Shown here one piece after another: positions 7,191 through 15,714 of a stretch of DNA of 64,000 bases. The translations under genes were made by a program, and so were the position numbers. This DNA is from Brevibacterium oceani (GTDB lineage: Bacteria > Actinomycetota > Actinomycetes > Actinomycetales > Brevibacteriaceae): assembly GCF_013623835.1 (NCBI RefSeq), contig NZ_JABKDE010000002.1, positions 62,001 to 126,000 on the forward strand, in the 5' to 3' direction. Each line of letters starts with the position of its first letter. Position 1 is the stretch's first letter. Under the pieces are notes generated by a model that worked only from the letters and a program-made list of their open reading frames with translations, was not told the origin of the DNA and searched no databases.

Positions 7191-8051
7191 ACCGTGTGGC
7201 CGGCGAGGCGACGCTGGATGATCACGGGAGCCGGGGTCGGCCTGGGGCTGATCGCGGCAGTATTCGCCTTCGGAGAGCTCAGCCATCTGCGTTCGAGCTG
7301 GCGCCGGCTCGGCTCTCGTGGCGTCGGGGGTGGGTCGGACTCCGCTGCCGGCAGGGCGGACCTCGCCGGTGGAGGTGCCGTGCGAGGCGCCGCGGGCGGA
7401 GAGCACGCCGCAGGGGGCGCGGTGCGAGGCACCGGAGGCGGGTCGGACGTCGCCGGAGGGGGTGCCGTGCGAGGCGCCGCGGGCGGAGAGCACACCGTAC
7501 GAGGACCCACCGCGGGAAGCGGGAGCGATCAGATCGTTGTGGTGCTCGGATACCGCAACCGCGGCACGAAGGCCAACGGGCTCAACCGGTTTCGGGCCAA
7601 GGCCGGCCTGCGTTCGATCGACCCGGCCGCCGGCTCACCGGTGGTGATCTTCTGCGGAGGCTCCGTCGCCGGCGCTGTGCCCGAGGCTCGCCTGCTCGAT
7701 GACTATGCCCGCGACGAGCTCGGCTTTGTCGGCAGGTCGCTGTTGGAGACGGAGAGCACGTCGACCTGGGAGAACATCGCCAGGGCGACAGCGCTCATCG
7801 ACGAGGTGATCCTGCCCGAGTCGACCATCTGCATCGTCTCGAACTCCCATCACGCCGAAAAGGCCCGCGAACATCTCTGGCAGATGCGCCCCGACCTCGG
7901 TGAGCGCCTCGTCCGCGGGGCCGACTACCGATTCGGCGAGCTTCCGCTCGTCAAACCGATCGCCGCAGCCCGCGGACTCCTCGCCCTGCGCGAGATGGAC
8001 CGGGCACATGCTGAGCGCGAGATGGACTGGGCACACGCTGAGCGCGACTGA
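7152..8051 (+). CDS. Membrane-anchored DUF218 (YdcF-like) protein
   Basis: This is a 299-residue protein from the ATG at 7152; GTG 7149 is possible. A membrane helix (about residues 27-46) is followed by a Gly/Ala/Arg-rich linker built on an 87-bp tandem repeat, then a DUF218 domain from about residue 125. Family features are VVVLGYRN, VVIFCGGSV, the ETEST-TWENIARA stretch and VSNSHHAEKAREHL. DUF218 proteins such as YdcF and SanA are linked to envelope metabolism, with SAM binding reported for YdcF; the reaction here is unknown. The C-terminus ends in a duplicated REMD-AHAE motif. The linker length may vary between strains because it is repeat-encoded. Confidence 0.75.
   Translation: MKNSTHALPMHSRTVWPARRRWMITGAGVGLGLIAAVFAFGELSHLRSSWRRLGSRGVGGGSDSAAGRADLAGGGAVRGAAGGEHAAGGAVRGTGGGSDVAGGGAVRGAAGGEHTVRGPTAGSGSDQIVVVLGYRNRGTKANGLNRFRAKAGLRSIDPAAGSPVVIFCGGSVAGAVPEARLLDDYARDELGFVGRSLLETESTSTWENIARATALIDEVILPESTICIVSNSHHAEKAREHLWQMRPDLGERLVRGADYRFGELPLVKPIAAARGLLALREMDRAHAEREMDWAHAERD
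7374..7493 (+). repeat. 87-bp-period tandem repeat within the DUF218 gene linker
   Basis: An identical 33-nt block (beginning GGTGCCGTGCGAGGCGCC) lies at 7374-7406 and 7461-7493, with a diverged partial copy between. The 87-nt period equals 29 codons and encodes GGAVRGAAGGEH units. Confidence 0.8.
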
Positions 8052-8118
8052 ATCGGCACTCACTGAGGTCGACTCACCCGGCACACGGTGGGTGAGACAC
8101 ACTGTGCTCTGAGGGGAT

Positions 8119-8147
8119 GGCCCGTGCGCTGGCCGCCTGCACGGGCC
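8119..8147. terminator. Hairpin between convergent DUF218 and transglutaminase genes
   Basis: A perfect 9-bp stem (GGCCCGTGC with GCACGGGCC) has an 11-nt loop and no T-run on either strand. It may act as a weak or Rho-assisted bidirectional terminator. Confidence 0.45.
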
Positions 8148-8166
8148 GGTGACGTTCACCCGACTG

Positions 8167-10812
8167 TCACTTCGGCGGGTCGAAGAGGCTGGCCGGCCAG
8201 ATCTTCGCCGAGATCCGACTGCCCGGAGTCGCCCGTTCGGACAGATCCGTACCGACCTCATCGATGAGCGCACTCACCTCGGAGGGATCGAGCGGTTCGG
8301 ACGCGGCACCGTAACGCTGCGCCTCGAGGGCATCGACGAACGCCGACAGCGCGGTATCGTCCCGGTCCCCGGCATCCGGTTGCGTCGGCACCGGACTGCG
8401 CAGACGTCGCAGACGCTCATCCGAGGATCCGAACGACGTCGTTCCGGCCGCACCGGCTCCCGCCGAGGACCCGGCAGCCACCTCGGCGGCCGATTTCCGT
8501 GTCGGAGTACCGTCCCCGGAATCTGCTGCGACGGCTCCCGAATCGGCCGCAGCCGCTCCGTTTCCGGCCGCGTCGGACGATGTCTCGGTTCCGGTTGCGG
8601 GACTCGCAGCGTTCGACGCCCCCGACTCGGCAGCGTCGGCCCCGGCCGAACCAGCGGCACTGGAACCGGCCGAACCCGTGGCACCGGCCGTATCGGACCC
8701 GGCGGTATCGGCCCCGGCCGAACCCGAAGCACCGGACCCGGCCGAACCCGTGGCACCGGCGAGGATGAGCTCGTTGAACCGCAGCGTCCCGCTCGGGTCG
8801 AGGCTCTGCCCGTAGTCGGTGGCGAGAGCGCGGACCTCGGTCCACACGGCCTCGAGGTCCGTCGGATCGTTCGTCCGCCGCGACCGCAGGATCGACCGCC
8901 AGATCGCGGGCATCGCGGCCAGGAGCAGCAGCACGAGGATGATGATGCCGCCCCACACGTATGTGCTCAGATCGGCGCCCGCCGGCTGTGCGGCCTGAGT
9001 GGACGTCTCTTCCTCGGTGGGCTCTTCGGAACCGCCGGCCGCGGTCTCCGAAGCCTCGTCGGAGGGCTCCTCGCTCGGGCTCGCGGACTCCGACTCGTCT
9101 TCCGAGTCGTTCTCCTGTGCGCCGCTGGCCAGAGTCCACTTCGGCGGATCCCCGGCCGGGCCGCCGGGAGTCGGTTCGAAGCGCACCCACCCGGCACCCT
9201 CGAAGTAGAGTTCCGGCCACGCGTGCGAATCCTGCATGCTCACGTCGTAGCCGCCGTCGGCCTCGTCGCCGCCGGCGAAGCCGACGCCGATGCGGGCGGG
9301 GATTCCCATCGTCCTGGCCATGATCGTCATGGCCGAGGAGAACTGGACGCAGTACCCCTTCTTGTCGTTGAGGAAGTCCGAGATCGCGTCGCCGCTGGCG
9401 CGTTCCGGGGCATCGAGTGAGTACTCGAACTCACCGCTGCGGAAGTATGCCTGCAGCAGGACCGCGGCCTCCCACTGGTTGTCGGCATCGGCGGTCACCC
9501 GTTCGGCGGTCTCCTTGACGGTGTCCGGCAGGGAATCGGGCACGGCGAGCTCGGTCTCGAAATCGCTCTCGCTCACCGGCGTCGCGTTCTTCAGGTCATC
9601 GACCGATGGGTTCGGCGAGAGATAGTCCATCGAGTACTTCAGGCCACCGGTCTTCTCACCGTTGCCGACGACCGTCAGGGTCTTCTCGTCGAAGATCCAC
9701 CGCCGATCGAGACCGTTGGGCTGCTGCGGGGCATAGGGCGAAGGCAGGTACTGCTGGTCGTACTTGTCGCCGACGCGCACGTCGATCGTCTCGTTCTTGA
9801 AGTTCGTCTCACGCGGCATCCCCTCGGGCCAGGGCATGCCGTCTGTGGCGATCGCGAAGGGGTCGAGGCCGAAGGCACTCGGCGTCCAATTCTCCCCATC
9901 GAATTCATCGATCGAGGTCAGGCGGATCGGATCCGACTCCTCGCCCGTCGTCTCGTAGCTGAAGAGCGTGGCATCGTCACGGTCGCCGAGGTTCTGCCGG
10001 AGATTGAGGAACGGGTTCGTCACGGTCAGATCGCCCTGTCCGTTCGAAGCCCGGTCGGGCAGACTCGGCACAGGAGGCAGCGCCAAGGGAAGTCCGAGGC
10101 CGATGCCCAGAGCCAGCGCACCGGCGAGGACCGCGGTCAGTCCGCCCCTCCACCGTGTGGCCGGCAGATACGGGCTGAGCATGAGCAGCAGGAACGCAGC
10201 GAGAATCGCGACGATATGCCACCAGCGGACCTCACGGGAGGCGAAGTAGACGGGAATCATCCACAGCACGAGCAACAGCACACCGCCGACCTTCGGAGCC
10301 CGGAGGTCGGAGACGAGACCGTCGATGAGGATCGTGATGAGCGTGAACGCGATCGTGAGCATCGCGGTGAAGCCCGGGGTGCTCGCCGCCGGGGGAGCGG
10401 TGGCATAGAGATCGCTCACGCCGTCGGAGAGTCGGTCGATGACCATGCCGAAGGACTCGCCGGTGGGAATGAACCCGAGGATGAGCGAACCCTTCGCACA
10501 GATCGCGAAGACCGCGATGAGACCGGCCACACATTGGGCGATCACGGCGGTGCCGCTCGACCGCAGCGCCGGAATGCTGCGGAAGACGGCGCCGACGACG
10601 ACGATGACGGCCGACGCCACGAGCACGGGCGGCAGCCACGCGAAGTCGGAGAACACGGCCGAGATCGCCACAGCGGTCAGCACCATCGCCGCGAAGACGA
10701 TGCCGGCCTCGAGCCAGCCCGTCGGCGGACGCGTGTCCTGCGTCGACAGGGGGTCGGCCGAATCGTGTCCGTCCGACTCGCGGTCCACGGCGGGTGAGGT
10801 GTCGAGACTCAT
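8167..10812 (-). CDS. Membrane transglutaminase-like protein (DUF3488/TgpA family)
   Basis: This 881-residue protein has six or seven N-terminal membrane helices (to about residue 260), then a large external region with a transglutaminase core. The catalytic Cys is near residue 488 in KGYCVQFSSAM, and the His is near residue 531 in DSHAWPELY, followed by VRFEPTPG. Another membrane helix lies near residues 617-637. The cytoplasmic DUF4129-like tail is interrupted by about 130 residues of Gly/Ser/Ala/Asp low complexity. It is the last gene of a moxR-DUF58-tgpA operon and overlaps the DUF58 stop by 4 nt. In other bacteria this trio is linked to envelope integrity; the substrate is unknown. Confidence 0.9.
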   Translation of the reverse strand: MSLDTSPAVDRESDGHDSADPLSTQDTRPPTGWLEAGIVFAAMVLTAVAISAVFSDFAWLPPVLVASAVIVVVGAVFRSIPALRSSGTAVIAQCVAGLIAVFAICAKGSLILGFIPTGESFGMVIDRLSDGVSDLYATAPPAASTPGFTAMLTIAFTLITILIDGLVSDLRAPKVGGVLLLVLWMIPVYFASREVRWWHIVAILAAFLLLMLSPYLPATRWRGGLTAVLAGALALGIGLGLPLALPPVPSLPDRASNGQGDLTVTNPFLNLRQNLGDRDDATLFSYETTGEESDPIRLTSIDEFDGENWTPSAFGLDPFAIATDGMPWPEGMPRETNFKNETIDVRVGDKYDQQYLPSPYAPQQPNGLDRRWIFDEKTLTVVGNGEKTGGLKYSMDYLSPNPSVDDLKNATPVSESDFETELAVPDSLPDTVKETAERVTADADNQWEAAVLLQAYFRSGEFEYSLDAPERASGDAISDFLNDKKGYCVQFSSAMTIMARTMGIPARIGVGFAGGDEADGGYDVSMQDSHAWPELYFEGAGWVRFEPTPGGPAGDPPKWTLASGAQENDSEDESESASPSEEPSDEASETAAGGSEEPTEEETSTQAAQPAGADLSTYVWGGIIILVLLLLAAMPAIWRSILRSRRTNDPTDLEAVWTEVRALATDYGQSLDPSGTLRFNELILAGATGSAGSGASGSAGADTAGSDTAGATGSAGSSAAGSAGADAAESGASNAASPATGTETSSDAAGNGAAAADSGAVAADSGDGTPTRKSAAEVAAGSSAGAGAAGTTSFGSSDERLRRLRSPVPTQPDAGDRDDTALSAFVDALEAQRYGAASEPLDPSEVSALIDEVGTDLSERATPGSRISAKIWPASLFDPPK

Positions 10813-12056
10813 CGTCCCACCCCCTGCGGTCCGTCGGGCATCGGCGATCCGACGCCGGCGCTGCCTCCCGGGGTCGTGCTCGACTCGGCGGGCGATTGCG
10901 AGGCGGTGGACCGACGCTTCGATTCGAAGGTCGTCCAGGACTCGGGCAGATCCTCGCTGAGGCCGATCATCGTCAGATCACCGATCTCGCTGAGCGTGCG
11001 CAGCGTGACCGGGACCCTGCGGGAGAACGCCGAGGCGAGCTCCTGCCCGCGCTCGTCACCGACGGCACAGATGACGATGTGATTCGGATTGTCATGCTTG
11101 GGCAGTTCGACCCTGCCCGGTCGCACGATTGCGGAGAGAAGGCGCAGCCTGTCGATGTCGCGGGCTCCTTTGAGTCTGGTCTCGTGTCCGGGCGCGACGA
11201 CGAAGACTTCGTAGTCGGACCGGAGGAAGGCAGTGCCGGCGGAGACGGCGGCGGCGAGGAGGAATTCGATCTCCTGCTCGCTCGGCTGAGCATCCGCGGC
11301 GTCGGCAGCGAGGTCGATGACGATGAGGGCATGCAGCGTCTCCTCATCGGCTTCGTGGCGGACCATGAGCTCACCGGACTTCGCCGTCGAAGGCCAGTGC
11401 ACATGCCGCAGATCGTCGCCGGGCACGTACTCACGGGTGTGGAAGTCACGGGTCGTATGCCCCGAGCGGACCTTGCCGTCGTCGAGGCGGGCCGGCCGGA
11501 TCGAGGAGTCCTTCGGGATGCGCGCGCCGAGGATCGGCACCGATACGGCCACGGGGAATGCCCCGCGCACCTTCCGCTTCATCTTCACCAGACCGAAGGG
11601 ACCGAAGACGGTGATGAGCACAGCCTCGATGCCCGAGACGCCTCGACGGTTCGGGGTGAACGAGGTGAGCACGGTCTGGGAGGCCCGGTGCGCCAGCGGC
11701 GGAACCTCTCCCGATGTCGAATCGCCGAATCCCTCGGCGGCGACGAAGTCGATCGTCGCCGCGGGAATCGCGAGCTGACCGATGTTCGTCACCCGGGCCT
11801 CGACCTCGACCTCCTTGCCCTCGGCCGCCAGCGGGTAGCGGTCGCGGGAAGCGGCCAGAGCCACCTCGGGCAGGGGAGTGGACATCGTCACCGATACCCG
11901 GCGGGTGCCCCAGACGATGAGCAGAGCCGAGAGAACGACCAGACCGAGCAGCAGCAGCCCGGCCGGAAGCAGCCCCGGCAGCGCGAAGCGGTAGGCCGCG
12001 ATGATCAGCGCCGCTCCGGCCAGGACGAAGATGATTCCAGAGGTGCTCAGTCGCAT
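10809..12056 (-). CDS. DUF58 domain protein
   Basis: This 415-residue protein has two N-terminal membrane helices (about residues 6-26 and 29-49), a beta-rich region, and the DUF58 signature REYVPGDDLRHVHWPSTAKS near residue 215. A VWA-like segment (LIVIDLAADAAD) follows. The ATG at 12056 sits 4 bp after the moxR stop, and the stop overlaps the next start as ATGA, so the three genes form one tightly coupled operon. DUF58 proteins are usually partners of MoxR ATPases. The open frame upstream of 12056 overlaps moxR and is not used. Confidence 0.9.
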   Translation of the reverse strand: MRLSTSGIIFVLAGAALIIAAYRFALPGLLPAGLLLLGLVVLSALLIVWGTRRVSVTMSTPLPEVALAASRDRYPLAAEGKEVEVEARVTNIGQLAIPAATIDFVAAEGFGDSTSGEVPPLAHRASQTVLTSFTPNRRGVSGIEAVLITVFGPFGLVKMKRKVRGAFPVAVSVPILGARIPKDSSIRPARLDDGKVRSGHTTRDFHTREYVPGDDLRHVHWPSTAKSGELMVRHEADEETLHALIVIDLAADAADAQPSEQEIEFLLAAAVSAGTAFLRSDYEVFVVAPGHETRLKGARDIDRLRLLSAIVRPGRVELPKHDNPNHIVICAVGDERGQELASAFSRRVPVTLRTLSEIGDLTMIGLSEDLPESWTTFESKRRSTASQSPAESSTTPGGSAGVGSPMPDGPQGVGR

Positions 12057-12060
12057 GCGT

Positions 12061-13050
12061 TCACTGGTTCGTCGAGACGGGCACGCGGGCGAGCACGCGG
12101 CCGATGAGGTCGGTGGCCAGCTCGGAGTCGTCACCGTCGCGGGGGATGATGCGGTGGGCGAGGATGTAGGGCGCCAGGGCCTGCACGTCGTCGGGAGTGA
12201 CGAAGGTCCGCCCCGACAGCGCCGCCCGAGCCTTGGCGGCCCGCAGCAGGTGGACGCCGCCGCGCGGCGAGCTGCCGAGCAGGATCGCCGGATCGTTGCG
12301 GCTGGCCTGGAGGATCGCCACGATGTACTCGCGCAGCGCCTTGCTCGCCGAGACGTGCCGGACGATCGTGCGCGCCTGCGTGATCTGCTCGAGGTTCGTC
12401 ACTGCGGCAGCCGTTTCGAGCGGATCGTTCTGGATCTGGTTGTCCAGCAGGTCGACCTCATCCGCCGTGGCCGGATAGCCCAGCGAGATGCGAGTGAGGA
12501 AGCGGTCGCGCTGTGCCTCGGGCAGGGCGTAGGTGCCCTCCATGTCGATCGGGTTCTGCGTGGCCACGACGATGAACGGCGTGGGCATCTGATAGGTCTG
12601 CCCGTCGATCGTCGCCTGACCTTCGGCCATGCACTCGAGCATCGCGGACTGGGTCTTCGGCGAGGCGCGGTTGATCTCGTCGGCGATGACGATGTTCGCG
12701 AACACCGGTCCCTGCCGGAACTCGAAGTGGCGGGTCTCCTGATTGAACAGGTTGACACCGACGACATCGGTGGGCAGCAGATCGGGCGTGAACTGGATGC
12801 GCCGGACCGAACCGTCGACGACCTTGCCCATGGCGCGGGCAAGCAGCGTCTTGCCGACTCCGGGGACGTCCTCGAGGAGGACGTGGCCGCCGGCGAGCAG
12901 AGCGATGAGCGAGAGCCCCACTGCCTCGTCCTTGCCTTCGAGCACCGAGTTCATGGCCGTGCGTGCCCGGGAGGTCAGATGCTGCACCCATTCGATGTGT
13001 TCAGCACCGATCACGGAATTGGTCTGTGTACCTTCTTGGCTGATCGACAT
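12061..13050 (-). CDS. moxR: MoxR-family AAA+ ATPase
   Basis: This 329-residue AAA+ chaperone-like ATPase has Walker A EDVPGVGKTLLARAM near residue 65, Walker B VIADEINRASPKTQ near residue 125, and sensor 1 VVATQNPIDMEGTYALPEAQ near residue 172. MoxR proteins remodel or mature partner proteins with VWA or DUF58 domains, here probably the next gene. The ATG at 13050 follows a -10-like GACAAT by 6 nt, suggesting a leaderless mRNA. Its promoter faces away from mraZ, and the 459-bp divergent gap holds many TGGRG boxes resembling MraZ sites. Confidence 0.92.
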   Translation of the reverse strand: MSISQEGTQTNSVIGAEHIEWVQHLTSRARTAMNSVLEGKDEAVGLSLIALLAGGHVLLEDVPGVGKTLLARAMGKVVDGSVRRIQFTPDLLPTDVVGVNLFNQETRHFEFRQGPVFANIVIADEINRASPKTQSAMLECMAEGQATIDGQTYQMPTPFIVVATQNPIDMEGTYALPEAQRDRFLTRISLGYPATADEVDLLDNQIQNDPLETAAAVTNLEQITQARTIVRHVSASKALREYIVAILQASRNDPAILLGSSPRGGVHLLRAAKARAALSGRTFVTPDDVQALAPYILAHRIIPRDGDDSELATDLIGRVLARVPVSTNQ

Positions 13051-13056
13051 AGCCCC

Positions 13057-13062
13057 ATTGTC
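13057..13062 (-). promoter_or_regulatory. Candidate -10 box (GACAAT) for the moxR operon
   Basis: GACAAT lies 6 nt before the moxR ATG on the minus strand. TGGCTG about 17 nt further upstream could serve as a -35. Confidence 0.45.
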
Positions 13063-13104
13063 TCCTATCCCCGCGCCCCCAGCCACACGAGGTTTTCCCA
13101 GGCT

Positions 13105-13224
13105 CCCCACTTCGCTCCCCACCCCACTGCGCCATCCCTCCATTCCCCTCCCCGAGGCGGCTCCCCACTCCGCTCCCCACTTTCCTCCACACGGACCCTC
13201 CACTTTCCTCCCCACTTCGCCCCA
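13105..13224 (-). promoter_or_regulatory. Array of MraZ-type TGGRG boxes facing moxR
   Basis: On the minus strand TGGGG or TGGAG occurs at plus-strand starts 13105, 13117, 13122, 13163, 13175, 13185, 13198, 13210 and 13220. Two pairs (13175/13185 and 13210/13220) have the exact 10-bp phasing typical of MraZ operators; three other neighbours are 12 bp apart. Confidence 0.5.
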
Positions 13225-13244
13225 CCTCGGCGACGGGGAAGGCT

Positions 13245-13270
13245 GAGATCCGCACAATCGTGCGGATCTC
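13245..13270. promoter_or_regulatory. Perfect 11-bp dyad in the moxR-mraZ gap
   Basis: GAGATCCGCAC and its exact reverse complement are separated by 4 nt. It could be a regulator site or a hairpin; there is no T-run. Confidence 0.4.
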
Positions 13271-13369
13271 GCCCCCTGAACCCACCCTCGCCGAGGTGGC
13301 TCACCCCTACCGTTGATCCGCCGTCCGACACCCCGATCGACCCGCCACGACGCACCGATGCGAAAAAAT

Positions 13370-13470
13370 CCCCACTTTCCTCCACCTATCTGACCTGGGA
13401 AAACAATGCCTTCTAGACATCGGAGAGGCGAAGAGCTGGAATAGGTGGAGGAAAGTGGAGTACTGTGGTT
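13370..13470 (+). promoter_or_regulatory. MraZ operator and inverted partner upstream of mraZ
   Basis: TGGAG (13446), TGGAG (13456) and TGGTT (13466) are spaced exactly 5 nt apart, matching the three-box MraZ operator known from other bacteria. A second copy on the minus strand (13370-13384) forms a perfect 17-bp inverted repeat with it (13373-13389 and 13441-13457; CACTTTCCTCCACCTAT). Confidence 0.7.
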
Positions 13471-13509
13471 GCTATCGGAGCCGATGGGTTTCGAAAGGGG
13501 TGAGACGAC

Positions 13510-13941
13510 ATGTTCTTGGGCACTCATATGCAGAAGCTCGACGACAAGGGTCGCCTCATCCTGCCCGCAAAGTTCCGCGAGGAGCTGTCGCCCGGACTCG
13601 TTCTGACCCGTGGCCAGGAGAACTGCCTCACCCTGTTCCCCACTACGGAGTTCGAAGCCGAGCACGCGCGAATCCAGAACGCGCCGAAGACGAATAAGGA
13701 AGCCCGCGACTACCAGCGTGTGTTCCTGTCGGCGGCATTTGCGGATCAGCCGGACAAACAGGGACGCATCACGGTCCCGAACATATTGCGGCAGTACGCA
13801 TCACTTGATCGGGAGGTCGCAGTGATCGGCATGGGCAACCGAGTCGAGATCTGGGACGCACCGACCTGGGAGGACTACCTCGTCGGCGCTCAGCAGACCT
13901 TCGCCGAACGCGAGGAGGAGGTGATTCCCGGAGTGATCTGA
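13510..13941 (+). CDS. mraZ: Transcriptional regulator MraZ
   Basis: This 143-residue protein has the two SpoVT/AbrB-like beta-barrel repeats of MraZ. The first contains THMQKLDDKGRLILPAKFRE (residues about 5-24) and the second DKQGRITVPNILRQYA near residue 80. MraZ binds direct repeats upstream of its own gene and usually represses the dcw cluster. The ATG at 13510 is preceded by AAAGGGGTGAG. It is the first gene of the cluster, and TGGAG boxes with 5-nt spacers lie 40-64 nt upstream, as expected for autoregulation. Confidence 0.96.
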   Translation: MFLGTHMQKLDDKGRLILPAKFREELSPGLVLTRGQENCLTLFPTTEFEAEHARIQNAPKTNKEARDYQRVFLSAAFADQPDKQGRITVPNILRQYASLDREVAVIGMGNRVEIWDAPTWEDYLVGAQQTFAEREEEVIPGVI

Positions 13942-14106
13942 TTCTGCTCGGGTTTGATCCTTGCCCGCCGCGCTCGAGTTTCGGGGAACTTCCCCGTTTC
14001 CGAAGCTCGGATGTCCTGACACACTTCCCCGGTGGCAGGGCCGCGGCGGACAAGGTTCTGGCTCCAGCAGCACCACCACGACCACCCACGCACGAAGGAT
14101 CCGACC

Positions 14107-15069
14107 ATGACAGCTCAGCACGTTCCGGTGCTCCTCGAGCGCGTGGTCGAGCTCATCGGCATCGGCGTCGAAGCCGCACGGGCCGCCGGCATCACACCGG
14201 TCGTCGTCGACGGGACCCTGGGCATGGGCGGGCACGCCGAGGCCGTGCTCACCGCCTTCGACGACGTCCACCTCGTCGGCATCGACCGCGACACCCAGGC
14301 CATCGACATCGCGGCGAAGCGCCTGAGCCCCTTCGCCGACCGCACCGATATCGTCCACGCCGTCGACGACGAGCTGCCGGAGATACTGGACGACCTCGGC
14401 ATCGATTCCATCAGCGCGATCCTGCTCGACCTCGGTGTCTCCTCCCTGCAGCTGGACGAGGACGACCGCGGGTTCTCCTACTCCCGGCCGGCACCGTTGG
14501 ACATGCGCATGGACAGGACCCAGGAGCTCACCGCCGCCGAGGTGCTCGCCACCTACTCCGAATCCGAGCTGCGCCGCATCCTCCGCGAATACGGGGAGGA
14601 GAAGCTGGCCGGGAAGATCGCGAAGATCATCGTCACCGACCGGGCGCACACCCCGTGGGAGACCTCGGATCAGCTCGCGGCGATGCTCTCCCGAGTGATC
14701 CCGCAGACGAAGAAGAAGTCGCACCCGGCCAAACGCACCTTCCAGGCCCTGCGCATCGAGGTCAACGACGAACTCGGCGTGCTGCGCACCGCGCTGCCGG
14801 CGGCGCTGAAGGCGCTGCACATCGGGGGAGTGGCCGTCATCGAGTCCTATCAGTCGCTCGAGGACACGATCGTGAAGAAGACCTTCCGGACCGCCACGAC
14901 CTCCTCGGCGCCGCCGGACCTGCCGGTGGTTCCCGAGGAGCATCAGCCGTGGCTGGCCGAGATCATCCGCGGAGCCGAGATGGCCGACGAGACAGAAGCA
15001 GAGAACAATCCGCGGGCGGCCAGCGTCCGTCTGCGGGCAGTGCAGAAGATCAGGGAGGCACGATCGTGA
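14107..15069 (+). CDS. rsmH: 16S rRNA (cytosine-1402-N4)-methyltransferase
   Basis: This 320-residue SAM-dependent methyltransferase modifies N4 of C1402 in the ribosomal P site. It starts with the family N-terminus HVPVLLERV. The SAM-binding motif VVDGTLGMGGHAEAVL is at residues 33-48, with LLDLGVSSLQLDEDDRGFSY in the middle and the C-terminal FQALRIEVNDEL. The ATG at 14107 has AAGGA 8-12 nt upstream; the open frame before it lacks homology. The 165-bp gap after mraZ shows no clear terminator, so it probably belongs to the mraZ transcript. Its stop overlaps the ftsL GTG by 4 nt (GTGA). Confidence 0.95.
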   Translation: MTAQHVPVLLERVVELIGIGVEAARAAGITPVVVDGTLGMGGHAEAVLTAFDDVHLVGIDRDTQAIDIAAKRLSPFADRTDIVHAVDDELPEILDDLGIDSISAILLDLGVSSLQLDEDDRGFSYSRPAPLDMRMDRTQELTAAEVLATYSESELRRILREYGEEKLAGKIAKIIVTDRAHTPWETSDQLAAMLSRVIPQTKKKSHPAKRTFQALRIEVNDELGVLRTALPAALKALHIGGVAVIESYQSLEDTIVKKTFRTATTSSAPPDLPVVPEEHQPWLAEIIRGAEMADETEAENNPRAASVRLRAVQKIREARS

Positions 15070-15632
15070 GCAATTCCCCGGCAAGAGCAGGTCGGCCCGA
15101 CTTCCCCGAACGGTCCCGCCGCCTCGAGCAGGCCGGCGGCGGCCTGAGCAGCCCGAAGCTGCGGCTGCTCAAGTTCGAACTGCCTCAGTCCCGCCTGCCG
15201 TTCTCGCTGATGTGCGTGGCGATCCTCGTGGCCACCCTCGTGGCGGTGCTGCTGCTCAACATCTTCGTCTCCCACACCTCCTACAAGGTCGACCAGCTGA
15301 CCAGTGAGAAGGAGGCGCTGGCCGAGCAGAAGGACCGCCTCGTCGAGGACAACTCCTACCGCGAGTCCCCGCAGAACATCTCCCTCGCCGCCGAACACCT
15401 CGGCCTCGTGCGCGACTCCTCCCCGGAGTTCCTCGACGCGAAGACGGGGAAGATCATCGACGCCCCAGGCATCGACGTCAGCGGTGAGAAAGAGCCCACA
15501 GTCGTGCCCGGGCCGCGTGCCGATACACGAGAAGACCTGCGACCCAATCTACGATCGGATGAGAAGCTCCCGGTCGTCGGGGGCAGTCCGAGTGAGGACG
15601 TCGCGGCTCCGAGCCAGGAGACCCCGAAGTAG
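15066..15632 (+). CDS. ftsL: Cell division protein FtsL-like
   Basis: This is a 188-residue bitopic membrane protein. It has a cytoplasmic basic N-terminus, one membrane helix at about residues 47-69, then a coiled-coil segment (VDQLTSEKEALAEQKDRLVED) and a divergent Pro/Glu-rich tail. Sequence conservation of FtsL is low, so the call rests on topology, the coiled coil and the position between rsmH and ftsI, where actinobacterial ftsL lies. FtsL forms the FtsQLB scaffold that activates FtsWI. The GTG start overlaps the rsmH stop. Confidence 0.85.
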   Translation: MSNSPARAGRPDFPERSRRLEQAGGGLSSPKLRLLKFELPQSRLPFSLMCVAILVATLVAVLLLNIFVSHTSYKVDQLTSEKEALAEQKDRLVEDNSYRESPQNISLAAEHLGLVRDSSPEFLDAKTGKIIDAPGIDVSGEKEPTVVPGPRADTREDLRPNLRSDEKLPVVGGSPSEDVAAPSQETPK

Positions 15633-15714
15633 TCCGAGCTCGCGGGCAGACGGTGCAGACCCGGCTGCGCGTGGAACCGAACGCGAACAGAGCTTAAGGA
15701 CCAAGGACTCGGCT

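Larger units (their letters stand above)
13051..13509. other. 459-bp divergent intergenic region between moxR and mraZ
   Basis: No gene is seen. The strand facing moxR has at least nine TGGGG or TGGAG pentamers between 13105 and 13224 and two more at 13370-13384. The mraZ side has three TGGNN boxes at 13446-13470. A perfect 11-bp hairpin lies at 13245-13270 (GAGATCCGCAC, loop AATC). The region is strongly purine/pyrimidine-biased. Confidence 0.7.

Noticed and set aside
6926..7500. Minus-strand frames with repeated ASHGT/RPKPP motifs
   Set aside because: They are the antisense of the DUF218 linker repeats and of the upstream direct repeats, with no ribosome site or homology.
13080..13240. Repeated TCCCCAC words as a CRISPR-like array
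   Set aside because: Spacing is 5-41 bp with no constant repeat or unique spacers of CRISPR size; MraZ-type boxes explain it better.
12001..13416. 471-codon plus-strand frame across moxR
   Set aside because: It is antisense to moxR and DUF58, which have clear motifs, and it has no ribosome site.
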